Shown: positions 37,041-45,291 of the stretch, piece by piece | Layout of the letters: each line of letters starts with the position of its first letter | How positions within the stretch are numbered: the stretch's first letter is position 1 | Made by a program: the position numbers and the translations under genes | From: CAWINX01 sp963837585 | Lineage (GTDB): Bacteria > Actinomycetota > Thermoleophilia > Solirubrobacterales > 70-9 | Reading direction: 5' to 3' | Assembly: GCA_963837585.1 (NCBI GenBank) | Contig: CAWINX010000004.1 | Coordinates: 248,001 to 312,000 of the forward strand | Length of the DNA stretch: 64,000 nucleotides | Notes under the pieces: generated by a model | Databases searched by the model: none | What the model was told of the DNA's origin: nothing | What the model saw: only the letters and a program-made list of their open reading frames with translations

Positions 37041-38158
37041 CAGGCGGCCGCCAACTCCAGGAAGCGGTCGAAGAGGTGGCGCGCGTCGTGCGGCCCCGGG
37101 CCGGCCTCCGGGTGGTACTGGACGGTGGCGCCGGGCACGTCCTTCAGGACCAGCCCTTCGACCGTGCGGTCGTAGAGGTTGAGGTGGGAGAGCTCGGCGG
37201 CGCCGAAGTCGGTCTCCCAGCGGACCGGCTCATCGGACTCGATCCGCGGCTCCCCGCCCGGGCCGCTGACCGCGAAGCCGTGGTTTTGGGAGGTGATGTC
37301 GATCCGCCCGGTCGCCAGGTCCTTGACCGGGTGGTTGGCGCCGCGGTGGCCGAAGGGGAGCTTGTAGGTCTCGAGGCCGACGGCGCGGCAGAGCAGCTGG
37401 TGGCCGAGGCAGATGCCGAAGACCGGCCGTTTGCCGATCAGCTCGCGGACCGTCTCGACCACGTAGCCGAGCGCCGCCGGGTCGCCGGGACCGTTGGCGA
37501 GGAAGACGAGATCCGGGTCCTCCCCGAGGACGTCCTCGGGGGAGGTCGTGCAGGGCAGCAGGGTGAGCCGGCAGCCGCGCTCGCGCAGCTGGCGGACGAT
37601 GCTCATCTTGATCCCGGTGTCGATGCCGACCACATGGGGGCCGTCGCCCTCGAAGCGAACCGGCTCCGGCGGAGTGACCGTACGGGCGAGGTCGGCGCCG
37701 TCCATCGAGGGCTCGGCGGCGACCGCCGCGGCCGCCTCGTCCTCGGACGTCTCACCGGGGAAGATGCCGCCGCGCATCGCGCCGCGGTCGCGGATGTGGC
37801 GGACGAGGGCTCGGGTGTCGACGCCGCTGATCCCGGGGACGCCGCAGTCGCCGAGCCAGTCGAGCCAGCCGCCCTCCGCGGTGGCGACGTCCTCGCCGTT
37901 GTGGGCGTCGCGCATGATCGCCCCGCGGGCGTGGACGCGGTCGGACTCCATCGCCGCCGCCGAGACCCCGTAGTTGCCGACCAGCGGGTAGGTGAAGACG
38001 ATGATCTGGCCCGCGTAGGAGGGGTCGGTGACCGACTCCTGGTAGCCGGTCATCGCGGTGTTGAAGACGACCTCGCCGGTGACCGCCTCGGGGTGCCCGC
38101 AGAGGCCGTCGCCGTCGAAGCGGGTCCCGTCCTCGAGCAGGACGTAGGCGCCGGTCAT
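37040..38158 (-). CDS. carA: Carbamoyl-phosphate synthase small (glutaminase) subunit
   Basis: 372 residues. The N-terminal CPSase domain (TGEVVFNTAMTGYQE) is followed by a class I glutamine amidotransferase with the catalytic cysteine in GICLGHQLL near residue 262 and histidine in TVQYHPEAGPGP. It supplies ammonia to CarB. I start at the ATG at 38158, which overlaps the pyrC stop (ATGA). Confidence 0.95.
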
Positions 38159-39510
38159 GCAGCAACTCCCAGGCTGAAGCTCCGCAGCCGGTAGGCGACC
38201 TGGCCGCCGGCGACGGTCATCAGCACCCGGCCCCTCAGCTTTCGCCCGGCGCACCAGGAGTTGAGCGAGCGACTCTCGTAGCCGTCCTCCCCCACCGTCC
38301 ACTCGGCGTCGAGGTCGCAGAGGACGACGTTCGCCTCGCTGCCCGGCGCCAGGGTCGGCCGCTCGAGGTCGAACGGCTCGGCCCCGCCGGCCATCCGCTC
38401 GACGAGGAGGCCGAGGTCGAGCACCCCGGGCAGGACGAGGTCGGTGTGGACGGCGGCGAACGCCGTCTCCAGGCCGGTGACGCCCATCATCGCCTGCTCG
38501 AAGGGCACCTCCTTCTCCTCCGTCGCATGGGGAGCGTGGTCGGTGGCGATGCAGTCGATCGTGCCGTCGCGCAGGCCCTCGATCAGAGCCTGGCGATCGG
38601 CTTCGGAGCGCAGCGGCGGGTTCATCTTGGCGCGGCGCGCGTCGAGCTCGCGCACCTCCTCGTCGGTGACGCAGAGGTGATGCGGGGTCGCCTCGCAGCT
38701 GATTTGGACCCCCGCCGCCTTGGCGGTCCGCACCGCCTCGACCGACTCGACGGCCGAGAGGTGCTGAACGTGGATCCGCCCACCCTCGTAACCGGCAAGC
38801 GCCGCGTCGCGGGCGATCATCGTCGACTCCGAGACGGAGGGGATCCCGGCCAGGCCGAGCGCCGCGGAGACCGGGCCCTCGTGCATGACGCCGTCGCCGG
38901 AGAGGTCCGGGTCCTCCTCGTGCAGGGCGATCACGCCCCCGCAGAGGCGCTGGTACTGGAGGGCTCGCCGCAGGATCCGAGCGCTGCGGATCGGCAACCC
39001 GTCGTCGCTGAAGCCGAGCGCCCCGGCATCGCGCAGCTCCGCCATCTCGGTCAGCTCCTCGCCTCGCATGCCGCGGGTGACGGTGGCGAGGAAGCCGACC
39101 GGGACCGAGGCCTCGGCGCGGGCGCGCTCCCGCAGCGCCTCGATATCAGCGGCGGTGGAGACCGGCGGCGAGGTGTTCGCCATCGCGATCACGCCGCAAT
39201 AGCCGCCGGCCGCGGCGGCGCGAGTTCCGGTCTCGATGTCCTCCTTGTGCTCCTGCCCAGGGGTGCGCAGGTGGACGTGAGGGTCGAAGAAGGCGGGAAA
39301 GGCGTGCAGGCCCTCGGCTTCGACAACCTCGACGCCGTCCCCGTCGGTCGGCGCCGAGCCGGGCGCGGCGAGCTCGGCGATCCGGCCGTCGCGGACGACG
39401 ACGTCGTGGGGCGCGTCGATTCCGGCAACCGGGTCGAGCACCGTCGCACCGCGCAGAACGAGGTTGGCGCTCTCACCGGAGCGCATGTCGAGCCGCTCGG
39501 CGAAGCTCAC
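38155..39510 (-). CDS. pyrC: Dihydroorotase
   Basis: A 451-residue class I dihydroorotase, a zinc amidohydrolase. The HxH metal motif is in FFDPHVHLRTPGQEHKED near residue 75, and further ligands lie in VQHLSAVESVEAVRTA and the catalytic aspartate in CIATDHAPHATEEK. It starts at GTG, overlapping the pyrB stop by 4 bases. Confidence 0.94.
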   Translation of the reverse strand: MSFAERLDMRSGESANLVLRGATVLDPVAGIDAPHDVVVRDGRIAELAAPGSAPTDGDGVEVVEAEGLHAFPAFFDPHVHLRTPGQEHKEDIETGTRAAAAGGYCGVIAMANTSPPVSTAADIEALRERARAEASVPVGFLATVTRGMRGEELTEMAELRDAGALGFSDDGLPIRSARILRRALQYQRLCGGVIALHEEDPDLSGDGVMHEGPVSAALGLAGIPSVSESTMIARDAALAGYEGGRIHVQHLSAVESVEAVRTAKAAGVQISCEATPHHLCVTDEEVRELDARRAKMNPPLRSEADRQALIEGLRDGTIDCIATDHAPHATEEKEVPFEQAMMGVTGLETAFAAVHTDLVLPGVLDLGLLVERMAGGAEPFDLERPTLAPGSEANVVLCDLDAEWTVGEDGYESRSLNSWCAGRKLRGRVLMTVAGGQVAYRLRSFSLGVAA

Positions 39511-40466
39511 GCGGGCTGTCCGATCGGAGTCGGTCGCTCGGAGCCGTCGCCCTCGACAGCGGCCGGACGGTCGCCGCCGGCCAGCATCTCGTAGAGGATC
39601 GCCATCCGCACCACGAGGCCGGAGGCGACCTGCTCGGCGATCAGCGACTGCGGCGAGTCGATTGCCTCGCCGGAGAGCTCGACGCCGCGGTTGACCGGGC
39701 CGGGGTGCATCAGCAGCTGACGCGGGCCGAGTCGTCGCGTGTCGATCTGGAAGTGCGTCGCGTACTCGCGGATCGAGGGCACGAAGCTCTCGCTCATCCG
39801 CTCGTGCTGCATCCGCAGCGCATAGACGACGTCGGCCTCTTCGAGCCGGTCGAGCGAGTGGGTGACGTCGCAGCCCAACTCCTCGATGCCGCGCGGGATC
39901 AGGGTCGGCGGCCCGCAGACGGTCACCTCGGCGCCCATTTCTCGAAAGGCGATCAGATTGGAGCGGGCGACGCGGCTGTGGAGGACGTCGCCGACAATCC
40001 AGATCCGCTGCCCGTCGAGGGCGCCGAGCCGGCGGCGCAGGGTGAAGACGTCGAGCAGCGCCTGGCTCGGATGCTCGTGCTTGCCGTCGCCGGCGTTGAT
40101 CACCGCCGCCTCGGTCCAGCCGGCGACCAGCTGCGCTGCGCCGGCGTAGGGATGACGAATGACGATCGCGGCGGGGTCGTAGGCGGAGAGGGTCGCGACC
40201 GTGTCCTTCAGCGACTCGCCCTTGTCCACCGAGGAGCCGGCCGCCTTGATCGAGACGAGGTCGGCGGAAAGGCGCTTCGCCGCCAGCTCGAAGGAGCTGC
40301 TGGTCCGCGTGCTCGACTCGTAGAAGAGGGTGACGACGGTGCGCCCGCGCAGGGTCGGCACTTTTTTGATGTCGCGGCGGCCGACCTCGGCAAAGCTCTC
40401 GGCGCGGTCGAGGATCGCCTCGATCTCCGGCCGGGAGAGCTGCTCGATCCCCAGCAGGTGCTTCAT
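39507..40466 (-). CDS. pyrB: Aspartate carbamoyltransferase catalytic subunit
   Basis: 319 residues. The carbamoyl-phosphate site is FYESSTRTSSSFELAAKRL near residue 52, with the aspartate-domain motifs DGKHEHPSQALLD and LMHPGPVNRGVELS. No regulatory pyrI gene is present. It overlaps pyrR by 4 bases. Confidence 0.95.
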   Translation of the reverse strand: MKHLLGIEQLSRPEIEAILDRAESFAEVGRRDIKKVPTLRGRTVVTLFYESSTRTSSSFELAAKRLSADLVSIKAAGSSVDKGESLKDTVATLSAYDPAAIVIRHPYAGAAQLVAGWTEAAVINAGDGKHEHPSQALLDVFTLRRRLGALDGQRIWIVGDVLHSRVARSNLIAFREMGAEVTVCGPPTLIPRGIEELGCDVTHSLDRLEEADVVYALRMQHERMSESFVPSIREYATHFQIDTRRLGPRQLLMHPGPVNRGVELSGEAIDSPQSLIAEQVASGLVVRMAILYEMLAGGDRPAAVEGDGSERPTPIGQPA

Positions 40467-41023
40467 GCGCCCACCTCCGCCGGCTGCGGCTCGGAGATCG
40501 TCACCTCGTCGACTTCGTCGATCTCCTCGAGCCGCACGTTGACCCGCTCCTCGCGCGCCGTCGGCAGGTTCTTGCCGACGTAGTCGGGGCGAATCGGCAG
40601 CTCGCGGTGGCCGCGGTCGCAGAGCACGGCGAGCTGGACGCGCTCGGGGCGGCCGTAGTCGAAGAGCGCCTCGATCGCCGCCCGCACGGTGCGGCCGGTG
40701 AAGAGGACGTCGTCGACCAGGCAGACGGTGCGCCCGGAGAGATCGAAGTCGAGATGGGAGGCGTGGACGACCGGCTGGTCTCCCGGCGCCTTGGCGCCGA
40801 CGTCGTCGCGGTAGAAGGAGATGTCGAGGTCGCCGATCGGCACCTCGGCGCCGGTCAGCTCGCCGACCAGGGCGTGCAGGCGACGGGCGAGCAGCGCGCC
40901 ACGAGTGTGGATCCCGACGATCGCCAAAGACTCGGGGGCCGGGTTCTTCTCGGCGATCTCGTGGGCGATCCGCTTCAGCGTCCGCCGCAGGTCATCGTGC
41001 TCCAGCACGATCTTCTCAGCCAC
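40463..41023 (-). CDS. pyrR: Bifunctional pyr operon regulator / uracil phosphoribosyltransferase
   Basis: 186 residues with the PRPP-binding loop VCLVDDVLFTGRTVRAAIEAL and the N-terminal RIAHEIAEKNP. PyrR binds a stem-loop in pyr mRNA when UMP is high. It is the first gene of the seven-gene operon and starts at GTG 41023. A PyrR-type RNA element lies directly over its ribosome-binding region, so translational repression of the operon is the likely control. Confidence 0.94.
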   Translation of the reverse strand: MAEKIVLEHDDLRRTLKRIAHEIAEKNPAPESLAIVGIHTRGALLARRLHALVGELTGAEVPIGDLDISFYRDDVGAKAPGDQPVVHASHLDFDLSGRTVCLVDDVLFTGRTVRAAIEALFDYGRPERVQLAVLCDRGHRELPIRPDYVGKNLPTAREERVNVRLEEIDEVDEVTISEPQPAEVGA

Positions 41024-41030
41024 TCTTTGC

Positions 41031-41062
41031 TTCCTTCCTGGCCTCTCGGGACCGGGTTAAAG
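41031..41062 (-). promoter_or_regulatory. PyrR-binding RNA element over the pyrR ribosome-binding site
   Basis: Read on the minus strand, TTTAACC then GGTCCCGAGAGGCCAGGAA closely follows the PyrR-binding loop known from other bacteria (core CCnGnGAGGC). It ends in the purine-rich Shine-Dalgarno 8 bases before the GTG. There is no room for an attenuator between it and pyrR. Confidence 0.65.
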
Positions 41063-41072
41063 GACGGCGCCG

Positions 41073-41078
41073 AGCGTA
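41073..41078 (-). promoter_or_regulatory. Candidate -10 of the pyr operon
   Basis: TACGCT on the minus strand fits TAnnnT and would start the transcript near 41066, just ahead of the PyrR element. The divergent hydrolase gene begins at 41082, so both promoters share about 58 bases. Confidence 0.4.
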
Positions 41079-41081
41079 GCA

Positions 41082-41978
41082 ATGAACCGCGACGCTTCAT
41101 GCGATGCTTGCCGCGTGAGGGAGGAGGTTCGCCGCATACTCCGCGAACATCAGGCCGCCGGCAGGCGATTCACCGCCGGTGGCATCGACAGCTTCGCGCT
41201 GGAGCAGGGCGACGGGGACCCGGTCGTGATGATCCACGGCGTCCCGACCAGCAGCTTTCTCTACCGCAAGGTGGCGCCGGAGCTGGCCGCGCGGGGGTTG
41301 CGAGGCATCGCCTTCGACCTCCCGGGCCTCGGTCTCGCCGATCGACCCGAGGAGTTCGACTACTCGTGGAGCGGATTGGCGCGATGGACCGGAGAGGCGA
41401 TCGACGCTTTGGGAATCGAGCGCTGCCATCTGGTCGTCCACGACATCGGCGGGCCGATCGGCTTCGAGTGGGCGATTCGGAATCCCGACCGGGTTGCCTC
41501 GCTGACCGCGCTCAACACCCTCGTTGACGCCGCTTCCTTCCACCGGCCGTGGTCGATGCACCCCTTCTCGATCCGCGGCGTCGGCGAGCTCTGGCTGCGC
41601 GGCACGCCACGGTTCCTCTTCAGTGAGATCTTCTACCTGCAGGGCATCGAGGACCGTTCCGTCGTGCCGCGGGCCGAGGTCTACGCCCACCACGCGCTGC
41701 TGCGGCGCGGAGATAACGGCAGGGCCTTCCTGAAGATCATGCGCGGCTTCGAGCTGACCGCGGAGAAGGAGCGCTTCTTCTTCGAGGGGCTGGCGGGCCG
41801 GGACTACCCCGCCCAGGTCGTCTGGGGTCGCGACGACCCGGCGCTGCGGGAGCGGCGGCGGCTGGCAGTGCAGGAGGCACTCGGCGTGGAGGCGCCGACC
41901 CTGCTCCCGGCCAGGCACTTTCTCCAGGAGGATCAGCCCGCCGCCATTGCGGAGGCGGTCGCCGCCCTGGCCGGCTGA
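41082..41978 (+). CDS. Alpha/beta hydrolase, haloalkane-dehalogenase-like
   Basis: 298 residues of alpha/beta-hydrolase fold. The oxyanion-hole segment is MIHGVPTSSFLYR, the nucleophile elbow is VVHDIGGPIGFEWA with an aspartate nucleophile, the acid lies near VWGRDDPAL, and the histidine in LPARHFLQEDQP. An Asp nucleophile after His with GG-P fits haloalkane dehalogenases and related dehalogenase-like hydrolases rather than esterases. The N-terminus MNRDASCDACRVREE may be over-long. The true substrate is unknown. Confidence 0.82.
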   Translation: MNRDASCDACRVREEVRRILREHQAAGRRFTAGGIDSFALEQGDGDPVVMIHGVPTSSFLYRKVAPELAARGLRGIAFDLPGLGLADRPEEFDYSWSGLARWTGEAIDALGIERCHLVVHDIGGPIGFEWAIRNPDRVASLTALNTLVDAASFHRPWSMHPFSIRGVGELWLRGTPRFLFSEIFYLQGIEDRSVVPRAEVYAHHALLRRGDNGRAFLKIMRGFELTAEKERFFFEGLAGRDYPAQVVWGRDDPALRERRRLAVQEALGVEAPTLLPARHFLQEDQPAAIAEAVAALAG

Positions 41979-41997
41979 CGGCGAGGGCGGGGCCGAG

Positions 41998-42969
41998 TCA
42001 CTCCGTAGGGGGCGGCGCGGCTCGCTCGCGAGCGCCCTGCGGCACCAGCTTCGGCTCGCCACGCTCGGGGAAGGGAATCTCGATCACGTCGAAGTCCTTG
42101 GGGGCGACGGTCGGCTCGTAGACCTCTTGGGCCTCTTCGAGGACCTTGCCGACGTGGTAGCGGGAGGAGATGTGGACCAGGGCGAGGAGCTTGACGTGGG
42201 CCTCCTTGGCGACCGCGGCCGCCTGGCCGACGGTGGAGTGGCCGGTATCGGCGGCCCGCTGGACCTCCTCCTCGGAGAAGCTGGCGTCGTGGATCAGCAG
42301 GTCGGCGTCGGCGGCCGCCGCGACGGTGGCGTGGCTGGGGGCCGTGTCCCCGGTGATCGCCACCGTGCGCCCCTGGCGAGACTCGCCGACCACGTCCTCG
42401 GGCTTGACGGGACCCGAGGAGCCTTCGACCGTCTCTCCTCGCTGAAGCGCGGCGAAGGCGGGGCCCTCCGGAACGCCGAGTCGCTGCGCCGCATCCAGGT
42501 CGAAGCGACCGGGCCGTTCCTCCTCGATCAAGACGTAGCCGTTGGCGGCACGGGTTCCGTGCTCGACCTGGAAGGCCTCGACCCGGGCGCCTTCGAGCGG
42601 GACGGAATCGCCGGGGTCGAGCTCGATCAACTCCAGCGGGTAGCGCGTCCTGCCGACGATCCGGGCGAGGTTTTTGAAGAGGTCGTTCAGGCCGCGCGGC
42701 CCGTAGATCCGCAGCGGCGCCTCGCGGTCGGTCAGGTCGTAGGTCTTCAGCAACCCCGGCAGCCCGAGGATGTGGTCGGCATGGAAGTGGGTGAGGTAGA
42801 TCTCGTCGACCTGGACCAGCCCCAGCGAGCGTTGCATCTGGCGCTGCGTCCCCTCCCCACAGTCGAACATAAGCCGCTCCCCCCCACGCGCGATCAGCAC
42901 GCTGGCGGTGGCGCGCCGCGCCGAGGGCACCGATCCGCCGGTGCCGAGGAAGACGACCGAGAGGTCCAT
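41998..42969 (-). CDS. rnz: Ribonuclease Z (tRNA 3' processing)
   Basis: 323 residues of MBL-fold tRNase Z. FLGTGGSVPSARR starts the fold, the zinc motif is YLTHFHADHILGLPGLL near residue 60, and ITGDTAPS and ALVHISSRYH carry further ligands. It matures tRNA 3' ends; the neighbouring tRNA-Arg gene lacks an encoded CCA, so it needs such trimming. It diverges from the tRNA, 37 bases away. Confidence 0.9.
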   Translation of the reverse strand: MDLSVVFLGTGGSVPSARRATASVLIARGGERLMFDCGEGTQRQMQRSLGLVQVDEIYLTHFHADHILGLPGLLKTYDLTDREAPLRIYGPRGLNDLFKNLARIVGRTRYPLELIELDPGDSVPLEGARVEAFQVEHGTRAANGYVLIEEERPGRFDLDAAQRLGVPEGPAFAALQRGETVEGSSGPVKPEDVVGESRQGRTVAITGDTAPSHATVAAAADADLLIHDASFSEEEVQRAADTGHSTVGQAAAVAKEAHVKLLALVHISSRYHVGKVLEEAQEVYEPTVAPKDFDVIEIPFPERGEPKLVPQGARERAAPPPTE

Positions 42970-43006
42970 GGAACCCGAGCCTACGCGAAGCTAGACTGGC
43001 GCCCGA

Positions 43007-43080
43007 GCGCCCGTAGCTCAGCTGGATAGAGCGCGTCCCTCCGGAGGACGAGGCCACAGGTTCGAATCCTGTCGGGCGCG
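43007..43080 (+). tRNA. tRNA-Arg (anticodon CCG)
   Basis: A full cloverleaf in 74 bases: acceptor GCGCCCG with CGGGCGC, D-arm GCTCAGCTGGATAGAGC, anticodon stem CGTCC/GGACG with loop CTCCGGA (anticodon CCG, reading CGG), and T-arm ACAGG-TTCGAAT-CCTGT. Discriminator G. CCA is not encoded. The reverse strand carries a well-known kind of spurious ORF. Confidence 0.95.
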
Positions 43081-43082
43081 TA

Positions 43083-43783
43083 ATGGAAGCGGGCAAAGAG
43101 ACTCGTCCGCCGCGGGGGGCGCTGATTGTGATCGCCGTCGGGTTGATCGCCTGCGTCGCGGCGGCGTTGCTGCGGACCGACGGATCGAGCGGCGCGGCTG
43201 CGCCGCTCGCCTGGGGCGAGCCGAAGGCGATTCCCGACTCGGCGGCGGTCGCGGTGCCCGGTGGAGGGACGATGCGGATCGACAGGCGCCGGCCTGCGGG
43301 TTACCGCTGCCAACGTCAGCGGCTACCGGCTCTTCCGGATCGCCGCGGCGCTCGACCTTCGCGACGTGACCGCGCCCGGGAAAGCTCGCTGCCTGGTTCG
43401 CGTACCCGCCCAAACCCTCGCCGCCCAGACCCCCAACGGGCGCGCCGCGCTGCCGCAGCCGAGCAGCGAGCTCTCCCTCCAGCCGGTCCCGCGCGTGTTG
43501 CGGGTCGGATTCAACGCTCAGGGAACGGATCTCGTGATCGTCAACCTCGCCGACGCCTTCCGCCGTTTCACCACCGGGCCGGGCGTCAAGGTCGAGTGGG
43601 TGCCGTACGCGAAGTCTCAGCAGGGCTGGGACTGGGGCATGCCCGCCGAATCGCTCGGGCAAGCCGCAAACGCTCACCTTCGCCTCGGTCTGGCGGAGCG
43701 CCGGCAAGCCGACCGCACACATCACCTGCACGACGAAGACGAGCGGCGGGGCGGCAACCGCGCGAACCGCCACATCCCCTTAG
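43083..43783 (+). CDS. Membrane-anchored or secreted protein of unknown function, two apparent frameshifts
   Basis: Begins 2 bases after the tRNA with MEAGKETRPPRGALIVIAVGLIACVAAALL, a basic N-terminus and one hydrophobic segment (signal anchor). Reading then shifts near 43281-43290 to GAGLRVTAANVSGYRLFRIAAALDLRDV and again near 43655-43660 to KPQTLTFASVWRSAGKPTAHITC before the stop at 43781. Both shifts need one base skipped, as elsewhere in this window. The joined product is about 232 residues. I recognise no family. It ends 4 bases inside the convergent SRAP gene. Confidence 0.55.
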
Positions 43784-44577
43784 GGGGCGACCAGCAGCTC
43801 CGGCCCCTCGCTGATCCCCTTGCCGACCTTGTTCAGCTTCGGGTTGGCCGGGGCGCTCGACATCCGACCGGCCGGCAGCGGCGCGCACATCGCCACCGCG
43901 TCCTCCAGCTCCAGGTCGGGGCGCAGCCAGGCGGCCTCGGCCTCGGGGCCCGGCAGGATCGCCGGCATCCGGTCATGGACCTTGGCGACGACTTCGTTCG
44001 GGGTCGTGGTGACGATCGTGCAGCTGTAGAGCCAGCCGTCGTCGAAGCCGCGGTCCTCTGGGTCCTCCCACTCCTTGCGGGTGCAGATGCCGGCGAAGGC
44101 GAAGGGCTCGCCGCCGTCGACCACGAAGCGCCAGGGCTGGCGTGGCTGCTTGGGGTCCTCGGCCCGCATCCACTCGTAGAAGCCGTCGGCGACGATCAGG
44201 CAGCGGTGGCGAAACTTGCCGACCAACGGCGCGTAGGCGCGGCTCGATGTGAGGTTCTCGGCTTTCGCGTTGATCATCCGGTAGCCGACTTTCAGGTCCT
44301 TTGCCCAGCGCGGCACCAGGCCCCAGCGCATCAGCCGTGCCTCGCGCTCGCCCTGCGCCGCCTCCTCGGGGTCGGGCGAGGAGCGCACGGTCAGCACCTC
44401 CTGGGTCGGGGCGACGTTGAAGCGCTCCAGCCCGCTCGCCACCCGCTCCGCATGCTCGCGGGTCGGCGGCGGCGCCTCACCCGACGCGTTGCGCTCCAGC
44501 GCCTTCTCGAGCTCGACCTGGAAGCGGTCAGCGACCTTCTTCGTGTCCTTGGTGGTGACCGTGAAGCGCCCGCACAT
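43780..44577 (-). CDS. SOS-response-associated peptidase (SRAP, YedK/HMCES family)
   Basis: 265 residues. The catalytic Cys2 is exposed after Met removal (MCGRFTV), with the abasic-site pocket residues N in NVAPTQ, NAKAE, the FYEW motif and HDRMPAIL. These proteins form covalent crosslinks with abasic sites in single-stranded DNA and protect them. All active-site motifs are present. The final 40 residues are less conserved. Confidence 0.9.
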   Translation of the reverse strand: MCGRFTVTTKDTKKVADRFQVELEKALERNASGEAPPPTREHAERVASGLERFNVAPTQEVLTVRSSPDPEEAAQGEREARLMRWGLVPRWAKDLKVGYRMINAKAENLTSSRAYAPLVGKFRHRCLIVADGFYEWMRAEDPKQPRQPWRFVVDGGEPFAFAGICTRKEWEDPEDRGFDDGWLYSCTIVTTTPNEVVAKVHDRMPAILPGPEAEAAWLRPDLELEDAVAMCAPLPAGRMSSAPANPKLNKVGKGISEGPELLVAP

Positions 44578-44596
44578 GGCTCCACCGTATCCAGGC

Positions 44597-45004
44597 CTAC
44601 TCCTCGGGGGCGAGCACCTCGACTGTTGGAAAGTAAGAGCGGTAGCGGGTTGGATCGCGCGTCAGCAATCGCAATCCGGCAACCGCCGCGTGAGCCCCGA
44701 TGAAGAAGTCAGGCAGAGGCGAGGCCCTTGACCCGCCGCGGCGCCTGTATTCGAGAAAGGCCTTGCCGGCCAGAAAGGCGGCGGACCAGGGCACCTGCTC
44801 CCGCTGGAAGAGCTCCTCGGGAAGATCGAGGTCGAGCTCGTCGGTGTTCGCGTAGCGGACCGAGACCTCGGCATAGATCACTTGGTTGATCACAATCGGT
44901 CCTTCCGCTCCAGCGACCTCCAGTGCGGCCGCCGAGCGCTCCGACCAAGCGGAGCCTCCTGCGATTACGTCGATCAGAACGTTGGAGTCAACGAGGGTTG
45001 TCAT
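44597..45004 (-). CDS. PIN-domain toxin (VapC-like)
   Basis: A 135-residue PIN RNase. Acidic active-site residues: D in LVDSNVLIDVIA, E in VIYAEVSVRY, D in LPDFFIGAHA and the C-terminal D in LLTRDPTRYRSYFP. The start lies 17 bases inside the antitoxin gene, showing translational coupling. VapC toxins usually cleave tRNA or rRNA; the target here is unknown. Confidence 0.85.
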   Translation of the reverse strand: MTTLVDSNVLIDVIAGGSAWSERSAAALEVAGAEGPIVINQVIYAEVSVRYANTDELDLDLPEELFQREQVPWSAAFLAGKAFLEYRRRGGSRASPLPDFFIGAHAAVAGLRLLTRDPTRYRSYFPTVEVLAPEE

Positions 45005-45266
45005 CTCCCTCTTCTAAGCGCCCGGTCCCCCAATCTTCTCCCCGGGTCAACCTCATAACCTCCTCGGTGGTCATTCGGATGTCGCCCCCCCTTGCTCGGC
45101 GCAGATGCCTGACGATCTCTTGGCCGCGGTTGCGCCCGCCCTGCATCTTGCGTACGCGGACCTCCCCCCCCGCTTCCACGAACTCGACCTCCGTCCCCGG
45201 CAGCAGGCCGAATTCGTCTCGGATCTGCTTGGGGATCGTGACTTGGCCTTTGCTGGTGACTCTCAT
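44988..45266 (-). CDS. AbrB/MazE-type antitoxin
   Basis: A 92-residue antitoxin. The N-terminal SpoVT-AbrB swapped-hairpin DNA-binding domain is textbook: MRVTSKGQVTIPKQIRDEFGLLPGTEVEFVEAGGEVRVRK. The C-terminus (TTEEVMRLTRGEDW) is the likely toxin-binding part. The pair overlaps by 17 bases, antitoxin first. A direct repeat just upstream is the likely autoregulatory operator. Confidence 0.88.
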   Translation of the reverse strand: MRVTSKGQVTIPKQIRDEFGLLPGTEVEFVEAGGEVRVRKMQGGRNRGQEIVRHLRRARGGDIRMTTEEVMRLTRGEDWGTGRLEEGDDNPR

Positions 45267-45274
45267 CGAGTAAG

Positions 45275-45291
45275 AGTATTACAAGTATTAC
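45275..45291 (-). promoter_or_regulatory. Direct-repeat operator upstream of the toxin-antitoxin pair
   Basis: AGTATTAC occurs at 45275-45282 and 45284-45291, an AT-rich island in GC-rich DNA 9 bases from the antitoxin ATG. Antitoxins of this fold usually repress their own promoter at such repeats. Confidence 0.5.

Noticed and set aside
41933..43096. A long minus-strand frame beginning MPASITRPTGFEPVASSSGG.
   Set aside because: It is antisense to the tRNA-Arg gene and in another frame of rnz; the motif is the translation of a tRNA reverse strand.
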